Origin: Rapana venosa
Taxonomy: Eukaryota; Mollusca; Gastropoda; Neogastropoda; Muricidae
Length of the DNA stretch: 64,000 nt
Reading direction: 5' to 3'
NCBI GenBank assembly: GCA_028751875.1
Contig: CM054144.1
Location: 16,077,302-16,141,301, forward strand
This document shows, piece after piece, positions 1-11,639 of the stretch. Below the pieces are notes generated by a model. The model worked only from the letters and a program-made list of their open reading frames with translations, was not told the DNA's origin and did not search any database. A program made the translations under genes and the position numbers. Each line of letters starts with the position of its first letter. Position 1 is the first letter of the stretch.

Positions 1-90
1 CCCGCCTTCCCCCCCCCCCCCCCCCCCCCCCCATCATCATCTCTCTTCCTGCCCACCTCCTCTTCTAGAAAACTAACACACACACACACA

Positions 91-159
<69 letters not shown>

Positions 160-200
160 CACAACTCTCCACACACTCACACACACTTACACACCACACA
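1..200. repeat. poly-C tract and (CA)n microsatellite
   Basis: A run of C (about 10-32) is followed by an almost pure CA dinucleotide tract from about 76 to 197, with small interruptions. The reading frames through it have no coding character. Confidence 0.9.
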
Positions 201-3200
201 CCTAAACCCCCAGGAGACAAAAACAGCACAGAGTACTACTATTATTTGACTTCACACTATAATTATTATGAGAAACGAGGGCAAGTACAACAACAGAAGT
301 AAAGAACAGAAGAAGATGAGAACATACATCATGACCACACAAAAAACGAAAAAAACCCCAACACAAAACAAAAACCCTATAAAGAAAAAAACAAAAACAT
401 CCCAACTTCAAGTTATATATCAAGTCTCTCCTCCTTCCTCCTCCCTCCTCCTCCTCGCTCCATCTTCTTCATCTTCCTTCACCCCCCCTACTCCTCTTTC
501 TTGGTGCAGACTGCGCAGCACGTGCATGGAGGGAGAGGAGGGTGGAGGGGTGAGGAGGGTGGGGGTGGGGGGTGAGCAGCAGGCAGCGTTCTAGCAGGGT
601 GCCCCACCGTCTGCAGCCCCCCCCCCTCCCCCCCTCTCCCCTCTCCCCCTCCTCCACCTCCCCTCCCCCCCCTAGTCCTCAGTCTGCCTGCCAGCCTGCC
701 TGCCTCACCTGCCGGTTCTTCTGTGCTGGCAGCTGGAATATTCATCTTACCACGCCAAATTAAAAGATAACGGGATATAGGTGCTTTAGGCGACATGGGG
801 GGAGGGGAGGGAGGGTGAGGAGGGAAAGGAGGAGGAGAAGGAGAAGGAGGAGGAGGAGTGGGATCAGAGCCAAGAGGAAAATGGTTTTGGAGGGGTGGGG
901 TGTGTGGGTTGGGGGTGGGTGGTGGAGTGGGTGGGGTGAGGGTGGTGTGTTCTTTTGAAGGAACTTTTAGAAGTGTTTAATTGTCCCGTTTTTTTTTTGG
1001 GTTTGTTGCTGTTTTGTTTTGTTTGAGAGAGAGGAAAAAAGTCTGGGTTGATAGATTGAAACTCACCCCCTCCTCCTCCTCCTCCCAATCTCTCTCTCTC
1101 TCCACCCCTCTCTACCACCCCCTCCCCCCTCTTTCTTCCAGACCAACTTCTTTCTTCCATTTTCTTCTTCAGCAAGTTCTTCCCCCCCCCCCCCTCCATC
1201 CTTCCTGCTCTCGCCCCCCCCCCTCTCTCCCTCCCTCCTGCCCCTCCCTAGGAACCTGCCACCCTTATCTGGCCGATTGACAAATGGGGGTGGGGGGGGG
1301 GGAAAATGTTCCTAACGAACGTGGGGGGGGAAAAAAGATTTTTTTGATCGCATTTAAACAAAGAATTTTTCATCGTTTACAGCTCTGGAAAAAAGCTTCT
1401 CTCTCTCTCTCTCTTCTTTTCCTCTCTCTCTCTCCCCTCTCTCTCCCCCTCACTCTCTCTCTTTTTCCCCAAGAATATAGCCCGGGAGGAGGAGGGGGGG
1501 GGGAAGAAAAAAAAGAAGGGGAAAAAGAAAGAAAGAAAGAAAGAAAAAAAGGGGGCGGAGAGACTGACATGTAAAAGGTAATTTAGGCCCCAATCGGAAA
1601 GGGGGAAAGGGGGGGGGGAGGGAGAAAAGGGGGGAAAAAGTAGATAGGAGGGGGGTTGGGGGGGGGGTGTTGTGTGTCTGTGGGGTGTGTGTTTTTGTGT
1701 GCACGAACGGTTTTTTTGTTTCAAGCTTTTTTGCAGGCGTGTGTTTTGAGGGGCAAAATGGGAAAACTTTACGGTGTTGCCTGCCCCTCCTTTTTTTTTT
1801 CGGGAAAAACCCTTAAAATTTTTTTTCTTGGGATCCCGCATCTTAGCTTTCGCCGCTGCCGCTGGCCGAATTTCCCAAAAAGCTTTGGGAAAGTTTTTTT
1901 GGGGAGAAGAAAACCCCGCATAACTCACTTTTGTGATTGTCGTGACCCAAATTTTCTTTTTTCTCCCCCGTCCTTCACCTTTTCCCCCGCCCCCCCATCC
2001 CCCCCCCCCAACCCCCCTTGTGGAAAAAAAAAAAACCCTGTTGCGTAAAATTTCCCGTTTTTTTACAAAAGAAAAAAAAGGGGAAAATTTTCGCGGGGAG
2101 AGACTGGGGGGAGGGGGGGGGATTGAGGGGGGTTTTTAAAACAGCCCGTTGGGCTTTGAGGGCTTTGTCGCTGAGGGGGGGGACACGGTTTGGAAAAAAG
2201 TAAAGACCCCCGTTAAACAGATATTAAAAAACATGGATGACGGTGGGAGGGTTTGTGGGGAAAAATGGCTGGGGCAAAATTGGGGAATAACGGAAACCCG
2301 GCCAGACCCCCTTTAGGGGGAAAAGATGCGCCTCCTCCTTTCCCCCTCCTCCTTTTTCCTCCTTCGCTGGCTGCTTGTCTGTTGGCTGGCCTTTGGGTGG
2401 GGTTCAAAAACCCGTGTGTGGGGTGGACACGTATTTTTGGGGTTTTTTTTACACCGGGGTCGCCCCCCGTCCCCCCCCACCACCTACCCCTCCCCATACC
2501 GGTCATTTTGGGCCCAAGGGGAAACCCCCCCCCACCCCCCCCTTTCCCCCCCCCCCCCACGCCCCCCCCCTCCGCCCCCTTGCCGCGGAAAAGTTTGTAA
2601 ATCCCGGGATCCCCGGGACCTCTGCGGCCTTGCGGGAAAAAATCCGTTTGTCGGGGGGGAGGGTGCACGTCAAATTTGCATCAAATTGGGAGAGGTGTTC
2701 CTTCCCTTCTCGCTTGCCCCTCTGCCCGCTTTTTGCTTCCCCCCTCGCGTTGCGTGGCCGTTTTGGTGCGGGGGGTTTAAAACCCTTTCCCCGGGGGGGC
2801 GGAAGGGGTTTTTGTCTTGTGGGTGTTATGGGGGGGAAAGAGACTGGGGTTGGGAAACGGCGCACTGCTTTTTCGCCCCTTGCGGGCCCGGGGGGGGGAG
2901 GGGGGGAGCGAAACCCGCGCCAGCCATGCTTGCCGGGGGGAGCCACAAGCGCTATTTTTTATTCTTCCCCTTGGTTTTGTGGGCCCGTGTTTTTTTTGTA
3001 GGTTTTTGCTGTGCATGCCTTCATCCCTAATGAACGGGTGGTTTTTGGCCCGTCTTTCCCCTTTGTTTTTTTGTTGTTGTTTAAACCCGGGGGGAAAATA
3101 AAAAGAGGCAGTATTTTTTGCGGGGTTTTGTTTTCTTCGTGGGGGGGCGCTGATGTGAAAAAAGTTTTTTTTGTTTACGTTTAAAGTGTTTTTTTTGATG

Positions 3201-3895
3201 GAAAAAATGCTTTTAAAAACTGATTTCGCTCAAACTGAAAAACTTTGACTTTTTGATGCGCGGTTTGTTTTTTCGTCGTCGTCGTCATTATATTTTAAAA
3301 TTCCCTATTTCATTATTCTACTCTATTGTGACGGGGTGGGTTTGTTTGTTCGAGGTTTTTATTTATTGCTAGAATGAAGTTTTCTAAAAGCTATCATGGG
3401 TTTTTTTACCCGCCCATTAAATAAAAAATAAAAAAACTATTGCAGGATTTCTTTTCCCCTTTTTTTTTAAATAAAAATGAAAAATTCATTTTTTTATATT
3501 TTTGCTTTAGGGGGTTTATTTTTTTAAAAGGGGTTTTAAAAAAAAATCAAAAAATTTTATTAACCTTGTCGTAAAAAGACATGCAAAGCAAAAATTTAAT
3601 TTTTTCAGGTTGCTTTTTATTGAAAAAAAGGTAGAATTTCATGTTTAAAACGGGTCCTGTGATTTTTTTTGGGATGAATTTCTTTAAACCCTTTTGGGTT
3701 TTTGGGCCTTTTAAAAGCGTCATTTTCGTGTTTTCATTTTTTCTTCTGCAGCCCTTTATAGTATTTTTTTAAAAGTTCCCGTTTAAAAAAATCACATGCA
3801 TATTAAACCCCGTGCACAATTGTGGGGCAGGGACCGCCCCGCATGGGAAAAAATAAGCACCATGTCCCGGGGCACTCCGCCCCGCCTTAAAAATT
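201..3895. other. low-complexity C/T-, G- and homopolymer-rich sequence, no gene seen
   Basis: The stretch is dominated by homopolymer runs and CT/GA microsatellites, for example pure CT/TC tracts near 1398-1460 and G/A tracts near 1485-1560. Many reading frames exist, but their products are Pro-, Gly-, Ser- or Lys-rich strings that exist on both strands at once, which is typical of composition bias. From about 1800 on, the text looks smeared, with most dinucleotides replaced by runs of the same base. I recognise no exon, RNA gene or transposon here. Confidence 0.7.
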
Positions 3896-3899
3896 TTCT

Positions 3900-4590
3900 T
3901 TCCCACCCCCACACTAACAAACACACTTCCCCCTCCCCCCCCCCCCCCCAAACCCACCCCCCCCCTGCCCCCCACAACACACCGTTCGCGCGCGCGCGCG
4001 CGCACACCCAACACACACACACACACACCCCAAACACCCCCCCCCCCACCCCCCCACACACCATCTCCCCCCCACCCCCACACCACACATCCCTCACACA
4101 CCAGCATCCACCCCCCCCCCCCCCTCCATCCTCAAACCCCTAAAAAAGCACACACCACGCACCCCCCCCCCCCCCCCCTTCCACACCTCATCCCCCCCCC
4201 CCACCCCCCACACACACACCACCAATCCCCCCCCCCCCCCCCGCCCATCCCCCCCACACTTTAAAAAACCCCACACACACATCAAAAACCCCACAACACA
4301 CACACACACAACCACACACAAACACACACACACACAACACACACACCCACACCAAAAACACAACCCCAACACACCCCATCCCGACCACACACCAAAACAC
4401 ACACACACCACACACACACCACAACACACACACACACACACCCACACACACACACACCCCACACACACAACCCGGGCACACACACAACACACACATCAGG
4501 GCCCACACACACACACACCACACAAAACCCACAACCCCCCCCCAAAACCCCCCACCCACACAACACACAACCACACACACCCAGCAAAGC
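3900..4590. repeat. C/A-only low-complexity tract
   Basis: On the + strand this segment is almost exclusively C and A, consisting of CA repeats broken by C runs plus one short CG repeat near 3986-4002. It reads as a degraded (CA)n microsatellite. The Cys/Val-rich frames on the opposite strand are translations of this repeat. Confidence 0.85.
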
Positions 4591-4969
4591 CCTAACCCGT
4601 TACGAGAAAGACCCTCTGATAAAGCGGGAAAATCGCCCGGGGTCAGAGGAGATTTATTTTTTTATTCCCAAAAACAACAAGCTGAATGAAGGCGTGTCAA
4701 GAAAAAACCCGTCCTTGCCCTCCCCCCCCCCAAAGGGCCCGGAACGGAGGGGCAGGGGGTTTTAGTGTCCCCCTTCCCGTTTTAAGCCAAAACCTCCCGT
4801 GTGTTGATGTTTTCATCTAAAAAATATAAAAAGGCCCCGGGGGGAAAAAAAAAAGCCAAAAATGGGGAAACCCCCTTTTTTACCTTTGTTTAAACAAAAC
4901 AAAAATGAATGCCCGGGGTACCTATTTTTTCCCCCAAGTGGGATTAAAACCGTGCGGGAGAGGCGGTTT

Positions 4970-5576
4970 TTTGTGGTGGTTTTGGGGTGTTTGTGTGTGG
5001 TGTTGTGTGTGTGGTGGTGGGGAAGTGTTTTTGTGGGGTGGGGGGTGGGGGGGGGGGGTAGTGTATGTGGTTTTGTGTGGTGTGGTGGTTAAAAGGGGTG
5101 TGTTTTGGGGTGTGTGTGTGTGTTGGGGGTGTGGGGGGGGGGTGGTTAAATGTGTGTGTTTTTGGGGGGGGTGGGGGGGGGGGGGTTTGGGGGGGGGGGG
5201 ATGGGGGGGGGGGGGGGGGAGGGGGGGGGTGGTAGGGGGGGGGTGGTTTGGGTGGGGTGGGGTTGGGGGTGTGGTGGAGTGAGGTGGGGGTTTTGGGAAT
5301 TTAAAGGGGTTTTTTGGGGGTTTTTTTTTTTGTTGGTTTGTTTTGTTTTGGGGGTTTTTTGGGGTTTTTTGGGTTTTTTTTAATTTTTTTTTTTTTTTTT
5401 GGGGGGGGTTTTTTTTTTTTGGTTTTAAATTTTTTGGTTGGGGTTTTTTTGGGGGGGGGGGGGGGGAATGATTTTTGGGGTTTGGGGGAATGTGTGGGTG
5501 GGGGGGTTGGGGTTTTGGGGGGGGTTGGGGAAAAATTTTTTTTGTGTGGTGGAATTTTTTGGGGGTTGAAAAAGGG

Positions 5577-5618
<42 letters not shown>

Positions 5619-6055
5619 GGGGGGGGGGGGGGAAAAAAGGGGGGGGAAGGGGGGGGGGGGGTGGGGGTTTTTTTTTGGTGGAAGGGGGGGGTGGGGGGGG
5701 GGAAGGTGGTGGGGGGGGGGGTGGTGTTGTGTGTTTGGGGGGGGTGTGTGTGTGGGGGGAGGGTTGTTGGGTTTGTTTTTTGGGTGTGGGGGGGAATGGG
5801 GTTTGGGTTTGTTTTTTTTTTGGGGGTTGTTTTTTTTGTTGGGTTTGTTGGGGGGGGGGTGGGGGGTGGGGGGAGGGGGGAGGGGAAAAAATTTTTGGGG
5901 GGGGGGGGGGGTGGGGGGGGAATTGTTTTGGGGGTTGGGGGGGGGGGGGGAAAACTGGGGAGGGGTCTGTTGGTTTGGTTTTAGGAGGGGAAAAAAGGGG
6001 GGGGGGGGAGGAGGGGGGGGGAAGGGGGGTTTTTCACTTTTTTTCCCTTTTCTGT
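4970..6055. repeat. G/T-only low-complexity tract
   Basis: On the + strand this segment is almost exclusively G and T with long runs of both, and it gives Gly/Val/Phe/Trp-rich nonsense frames. It is the complementary composition of the C/A tract at 3900-4590, separated by about 380 bases of mixed sequence, and it leads toward an assembly gap. It probably represents (GT)n repeat sequence of poor consensus quality. Confidence 0.8.
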
Positions 6056-6233
6056 TTTTCCCTTGTTTTTAACTGTTTTAAAAAAAACTCTTAAAACTTT
6101 TTTCCGGGTTTTTTTTGGGGGGCCAAAAATTTTAAAACTTCAACATTTAAAAAATTTTTTTCCCTATCTTCTTTGCTGGTTTTTGGGTTTTTTGGGTTTA
6201 AATTTTTTGTGGGGGGCCGGGTGGAGTGTTTAC

Positions 6234-6733
6234 NNNNNNNNNNNNNNNNNNNNNNNNNNNNNNNNNNNNNNNNNNNNNNNNNNNNNNNNNNNNNNNNNNN
6301 NNNNNNNNNNNNNNNNNNNNNNNNNNNNNNNNNNNNNNNNNNNNNNNNNNNNNNNNNNNNNNNNNNNNNNNNNNNNNNNNNNNNNNNNNNNNNNNNNNNN
6401 NNNNNNNNNNNNNNNNNNNNNNNNNNNNNNNNNNNNNNNNNNNNNNNNNNNNNNNNNNNNNNNNNNNNNNNNNNNNNNNNNNNNNNNNNNNNNNNNNNNN
6501 NNNNNNNNNNNNNNNNNNNNNNNNNNNNNNNNNNNNNNNNNNNNNNNNNNNNNNNNNNNNNNNNNNNNNNNNNNNNNNNNNNNNNNNNNNNNNNNNNNNN
6601 NNNNNNNNNNNNNNNNNNNNNNNNNNNNNNNNNNNNNNNNNNNNNNNNNNNNNNNNNNNNNNNNNNNNNNNNNNNNNNNNNNNNNNNNNNNNNNNNNNNN
6701 NNNNNNNNNNNNNNNNNNNNNNNNNNNNNNNNN
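6234..6733. other. assembly gap (500 N)
   Basis: Exactly 500 unknown bases, which looks like a fixed-size placeholder and not a measured length. Reading frames that run through it are meaningless. Confidence 0.99.
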
Positions 6734-7044
6734 AGCCATTCATGAAAAATTTTTTGGGTTGCAAAAAAATGTAACGGAAAGTTGTGGTTGATTTTTTTAA
6801 ATGCGGGTTTTTTTTTGAAATTTAAAAAAAGTGAATGCAAAAGTTAAAAGAAAGGAACCAAAAAGAGCTTTTTTGTGTCATTTTTTTTAAAAAACAAAAA
6901 AATTGAAAAATGCTGTTCTGCACCCGATGCTTTTCTCATACTGCACACTTCTAAGGGAGGACCAGGATTTGCTCATTCATAGAAAACGATCGACTGTGGT
7001 CGTCGTTTTAATAAGGGGGAAAAAGGGGGGTTTAAAATTTGGGG

Positions 7045-7195
7045 GGGGGGGTTAGAGCTTTTGTGTTGTGATCCAGCAGTTTGGGGATCAAACCCCCGGG
7101 GTGCCCGTTTCAGGGAATTTTCCCGGGGACCCGTCCCGACCCATGCCCCAAATAACCCTTTTGAGGCCCCGGGACCCTGCGTGAAAAACATGCAG
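7045..7195 (+). mobile_element. tRNA-derived SINE-like fragment
   Basis: The stretch from about 7050 resembles the 5' part of a tRNA-derived SINE. It has GGTTAGAGCTT (A-box-like), then about 30 bases later GGGATCAAACCC (B-box-like, about 7084-7095), followed by a GC-rich body. The tail and target-site duplications cannot be made out and the local sequence quality is poor. It is a fragment, not a functional tRNA, because no acceptor stem pairing is visible. Confidence 0.4.
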
Positions 7196-8042
7196 AAATT
7201 TTTATGGACAGCAGAGATTTTTCATTTTTCGAAAGAGTGGGCTTTGGGAACAGTGATTTTATTTTTTTTATCAATGCCCAAGTGTTGTTTTTAGTTTCCC
7301 CCCTGAAGTCGGAATACGGCTCCCTTTAATTGGGGGGGTAAAATACAGTCGATACTCGAAATTCGCCATTGTGAACCGGAGCCTAGCCGGGAAATGAAAA
7401 AAAAAAAACCCCGCATGAAATAGCATTAATTAAATTGCGAATGACAATATGGCCCACGCAAAAAACCTGCCATTTCCAACATTTTTGGAGAAAGATTTTT
7501 TGCCTTTGTTGCAGTAGGAACTCTTTCTCCGAATTTCAGTATCACCCCTGTTGTCTCCGGCCATTTTTAACGTGTTTTGGGATTTTCTGGACCAAGCATG
7601 TTTCCCCCTCAAAGAATGAAAATGGGGAAAAATCATAAGATGAAGTCCTAATATTTCAGCTGACATCATTTGTGTGTGTGTGTGTGGGGGGGGGGGGGGG
7701 ATGTTGTCTGTCTCTTTACCTCTGTAAATACTCAACACCAGCTATGGCAACAACTCAATACCAATCAAAAGAAAAGAAAAAAAGGCAGCAGCTTTCATTT
7801 CAATACGACATTTATTTTAGGCACTATTTTCATCACTTATGACAAACAAAGCAATACCTCATAATTATACTAGTAAGGCACTTGTCATAACATATTTGCC
7901 GAACACCTGGCATACCCTGAGCATTTTAATGCAGACAAATGTACACAGCTAGCAACATGTGTAAGAATTATTCAACAAACAAAAAAACATGCAAAACGCA
8001 AAAGAAAAATTAGGGTTCATTTTGTTGCTCTTGTTTTTTTAA
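7196..8042. other. intergenic sequence, no gene seen
   Basis: Mixed-composition DNA with one short GT repeat followed by poly-G (about 7671-7700). The small open frames here have no recognisable domain. It may hold old repeat remnants that I cannot assign. Confidence 0.5.
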
Positions 8043-9487
8043 GCATGCCTTGTCATTCACACATGTTACAGCTATCTGTCAGAAGATTTGGGAGACAAAA
8101 CAGTGGCCAACAGAATGGACACAATCACTCATCATTACCCCTGCCCAAGAAGGGGAATTTCGCCAATGCCAAAACTATAGAACAATCAACCTCATCAGCC
8201 ACGCCAGCAAGATCATGCTCAAAGTTATTTTGAATCGACTCAAGAGGAGGCAGAAGAACACCTTGCAGAGGAACAAGCTGGGTTCAGGGCAGGAGCACAA
8301 TCAAACAGATTTTAACTGCCACATCCTGATGGAAAAACATCTTCAACATCAGAGAGACCTGTTCCACAACTTCATCGACTTCAAGAAGGCTTTCGACAGA
8401 GTATGGCATGAAGGCCTGTGGCAGGTCCTCAGAGTGTTTGGCATTGAAGAAGGACTAGTGCAAACCATTCAAGCACTACACAACACCGCAAGCAGTGCAG
8501 TCCTTCTGAACAATCAGGTCGGAGACTACTTCAAAACCACAGTTGGGGTCCGACAAGGATGCCTGTTATCTCCAGTCCTGTTTAATCTGTTCTTGGAAAA
8601 CATTATAAGAGAGAGACCCTCCATGACTTCCACTCTACCATCTCCATTGGCGGCAGACCCCTCAACAACTTGCGGTTTGCCGATGACATTGACCTCATGG
8701 GCGGAAGTAACACAGAGCTGCAAGATCTTACGACCAGACTTGAGAACAGAGCTGGAGCATATGGGATGGAGGTGAGCTCAGAGAAAAGTAAAGTACTTGT
8801 GAACAGCACCAGCAACGCCACTGCTAAAATTTACATGAACGGCCAGCAACTGGAGGAGGTAGACGCTTTTAAATACCTTGGCGCTACACTCACAAAGGAC
8901 GGGTGATCGACGACAAAAATCAAAGTCAGACTAGCCATGGCAACCTTTCCATGACAAAACTCACCACCATATGGAAAAGTAAAGAGATCAGTTTCCCAAT
9001 CAAACTAAAGCTCTACAAAGCCCTAATTCAGACTATCCTGCTGTACGGAAGTGAAACCTGGACATTGACTGCTGAAACAGCAAAGCGAATCCAGTCATTT
9101 GAAACAAAAATGCCATAGAAAACTGCTGGGCATATCCTGGAGAGAACGAAAGACCAATGAATTTGTCAAGAGTCAAATAAGACGGCTGGCAGGTCCACAG
9201 GAACCCCTTCTCACCATCGTCAAGAAGAAAAAGCTGACATGGTTCGGCCACGTCACCCGCCACAACACTCTGCCAAAAACAGTACTGCAGGGAACACTCA
9301 AAGGTGGCAGAAAGAGGGGAAGACAGAACAAGTCATGGATGGACATCAGGGAATGGACCAGGATGAATGACTCGGCACTACTGTGCAGAGCCGAGGACCA
9401 AGATGGATGGAGGAGGCTTACCACGGCATCGTTTTTCGTGTCTCCTCCACGACCGCCAAGGTCACGGGTCTGATGATGATGATGACA
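8043..9487 (+). mobile_element. 5'-truncated non-LTR retrotransposon (RTE-like LINE), frameshifted
   Basis: Conceptual translation in shifting frames gives most of a non-LTR reverse transcriptase. Motifs in order are NYRTINLIS (about 8175), FIDFKKAFDRVWH (about 8370-8410), VGVRQGCLLSPVLFN (about 8545-8590), FADDIDLMGG with the catalytic DD (about 8673-8702), YLGATLTKDG and LYGSETWTL. The C-terminal region LLTIVKKKKLTWFGHVTRH and GGRKRGRQ follows. The endonuclease and the 5' part of the RT are missing. The copy is broken by at least three frame changes and an in-frame stop near 8905. The 3' end runs into a short (TGA)n tail at about 9470-9487, as RTE-type elements often have. It is a dead copy; the clade call is by resemblance only. 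Confidence 0.85.
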
Positions 9488-9986
9488 CATGAAACATAAT
9501 TTATGAGCACAGGCACACACATATACCAACATTCGTACATATGGCACATTAATATCCTGTATTACACTTTCAACACATTCATGACCTTGTAATTTATGCC
9601 AACATTCAGTGGTTTGGAGCAAAACAAATACCCAGCATGCATCCACAGTTACAGTCAATGACTCATGAAGTTGGTCAGTGGGTGGGTTAAAAGTTAGTGG
9701 CTGATAAGGGGAGACATGTGAGGAATGTTCTGTGTACAGTAATTCCTTTTTGTGTACATAAAATCATTCACGATGATACAGTTCACACCAATCATAGTCG
9801 TCAATAATAACCCAGTTTAAAGTAATAATTGTCATCCTTACATTTTGCTCAACAGTGACAGCAGTGATCTGTATCCCTGAATTTCATATAGTTGACAACA
9901 ATGACCTGATATGTAAAAATTCTGTCATCCCTGAGGCCTGCTTTTTAATTAATCATCATCAACTATGACTTGGTCTATAATTAAAT
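9488..9986. other. non-coding sequence with faint about 60-95-bp repetitiveness
   Basis: No gene is seen. The second half (about 9770-9985) contains three diverged copies of a motif like 'gtcgtcaataat-acccagttta', at about 9797-9820, 9890-9910 and 9955-9980. Similar motifs lie on the other side of the DIRS element at about 14905-15125. The DIRS element therefore seems to have landed inside an old minisatellite. Confidence 0.4.
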
Positions 9987-10100
9987 ACAATAAAGCGAGA
10001 CTTACCTCGTAAGTTGAAGCTGTTTGTAAATTCTTGCGAATTTATTGTAGACCAGAACGGAGTGCACATGAGAAACCGCGCGCAGCCTACCGCCAGTTTT
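9987..10100 (-). repeat. DIRS right terminal repeat
   Basis: Bases 9987-10070 are the reverse complement of 10333-10416 with a single mismatch. The following 10064-10089 is a perfect inverted match to 14781-14806 near the other end. The outermost part (9987 to about 10040) has no partner at the left end. Such an extension of one terminus is usual for DIRS right ends. Confidence 0.85.
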
Positions 10101-10332
10101 TAGAGCCTCGAGAGAACACTGAGTCACACTATATATAACAGGATCATCATATATTTAATCAACATTGTTATCATTCCTTTTCATTTACTTTGGGTGGGAT
10201 GTCTTACTATTGCACGGTGTGCAAGAACACTGATGGCAATTCTTAAATTTTTTAAAGTGGTAGTAGTTTCGTTTGCTGGTATGCATTTCATTTTACTTGC
10301 ATGGTATGCATGCAGACCATTGCACGGGTGGG

Positions 10333-10466
10333 CATGTGCACTCCGTTCCGGTCTACAATAAATTCGCAAGAATTTACAAACAGCTTCAACTTACGAGGTA
10401 AGTCTCGCTTTATTGTTTTTTAATTCTTGCTCATTTCCTGTATACCTCCACTACAGGCACATGAGA
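10333..10466 (-). repeat. DIRS internal complementary region
   Basis: The two halves are separated by about six bases. One half (10333-10416) is complementary to the right end and the other (10423-10466) to the left end. In DIRS models this region templates joining of the two termini during circle formation. It sits directly downstream of the recombinase ORF, as in described members. Confidence 0.85.
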
Positions 10467-10526
10467 TTTGAGAGCCACAGTGTTCTCGAGACAAACACAT
10501 CCATCACATGAAAAAAGAAACATGTC

Positions 10527-11400
10527 CTACCTTACTTCTGTGTTAGGAAACGCTCCATGATGGACTGACCCATGGTCAGAGTTAGGTCTCACATTTTTAT
10601 TATAAAATTTTGCAAATGTGGAAACATTCGTCCATCCCGCTGCTTTCATTATGATGTGTATTGGAGCGTCTGCAAGTTTTGTTGCTGAAGTACTGGCTGA
10701 CCTGGTACTGTGCGCTGTGATACATGTAATGTCTATGCCTGCCCTCTCCAGCGTCCATTTCAGCCAGCGAGAGATGGTATCGCTAGTAGCTCCTCTGTGC
10801 AGTGCTTGGAGAGTGATAAACAAATGTCCGGTGGAAATCTGAGCCTCTTTTCCTTTCTTCGTCAAAGGTATTCTTTCAATGTGTGAACTACACACAGAGC
10901 CTCTTATCCACAAAAGCCATGAGTTCAATCAGTGATTGATGGGTTCCTCTTCTTGATTGTTTTAAAAAACTATTTACATAAAATTCACATTTTTGCCTCG
11001 TTAGTAGCATTTTTATCGATGTCAAGTGCAGCAATAGTTTGACACCTCTGACCGACAGCGTGCAATTAAATCACAAGTTTCATTGTCGTTCTTTGAACGT
11101 TAGTTTATCCACTGGAACCCACGTTCTAGCATTTTTAAGCACATTTTTACATCCCAAGTTGGTGATACTTTGGTAGTGGTGGTTTTCTTTCAAAAACACC
11201 CTTCATAAATCTTTTTCAAGTTCAGTTGACCAAAAACGTAGCCCCTTCATAGTTGCAGGGGAAAAACAACTTAGCGCAGAACGAGCGGTGCCACAGCGCT
11301 ATATGAATATCCTCTTTCAACAGAGATGCCAGAAAATTTACAGCTGTGGCTAGAGGTGGGTGAAACTGAATCCACTGTTGCTACTCGCGTACCTCTCCAC
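10527..11400 (-). pseudogene. DIRS tyrosine recombinase (integrase), frameshifted
   Basis: The catalytic C-terminal half is open from 10928 to 10527. It carries the HxxR motif (AHSTRSASTSA), then AAGWTNVSTF and the tyrosine-nucleophile context KFYNK, the usual spacing for tyrosine recombinases of DIRS elements. The upstream N-terminal core-binding half is recognisable only across frame changes. One stretch resembles FLASL at about 11311-11341, and about 11180-11215 resembles the KGVFE segment that precedes the catalytic domain in this family. The enzyme would integrate the circular cDNA by strand exchange, without target-site duplication. Several frame interruptions make this copy a pseudogene as assembled. 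Confidence 0.82.
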
Positions 11401-11639
11401 TTTCGAAATGTACACATCATACATCTGTTTTTTTTGCGGGTCCCCATGAGGACATGAGAATATGGTAGTTGTCCTCAGAAAAACCTTGTGTTCTGAATCT
11501 ACCCCCGACACTTTGCAGACTAACAGAGTCAAGCTTTTCTTTAGTGGGTGTTTCATTCCTTTTGCTTGGTTGTGTCAGTAGAGTTTTCCCTGGCTGACAA
11601 GAGGACTGGCCTGGCTGTGAGGATTTTCATTAGTGCTGG

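Noticed and set aside
2213..3101. Long Pro/Gly/Arg-rich frames on both strands
   Set aside because: They overlap each other on opposite strands, lie in homopolymer-rich smeared sequence and contain no domain.
3769..4587. Cys/Val-rich frames resembling keratin-associated or metallothionein-like proteins
   Set aside because: They are direct translations of CA/GT dinucleotide repeats; the same strings appear wherever the window has CA tracts.
4862..6094. Gly/Phe/Trp-rich frames of up to 252 codons
   Set aside because: They are translations of a G/T-only low-complexity tract next to an assembly gap.
6063..6840. Frames of 170-250 codons across unknown bases
   Set aside because: Almost the whole frame is N from the gap at 6234-6733; the same applies to the frames at 58643-59409.
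10181..10369. Small ORF between the DIRS right end and the internal complementary region
   Set aside because: No domain is recognisable, and it overlaps terminal repeat sequence with a structural explanation.
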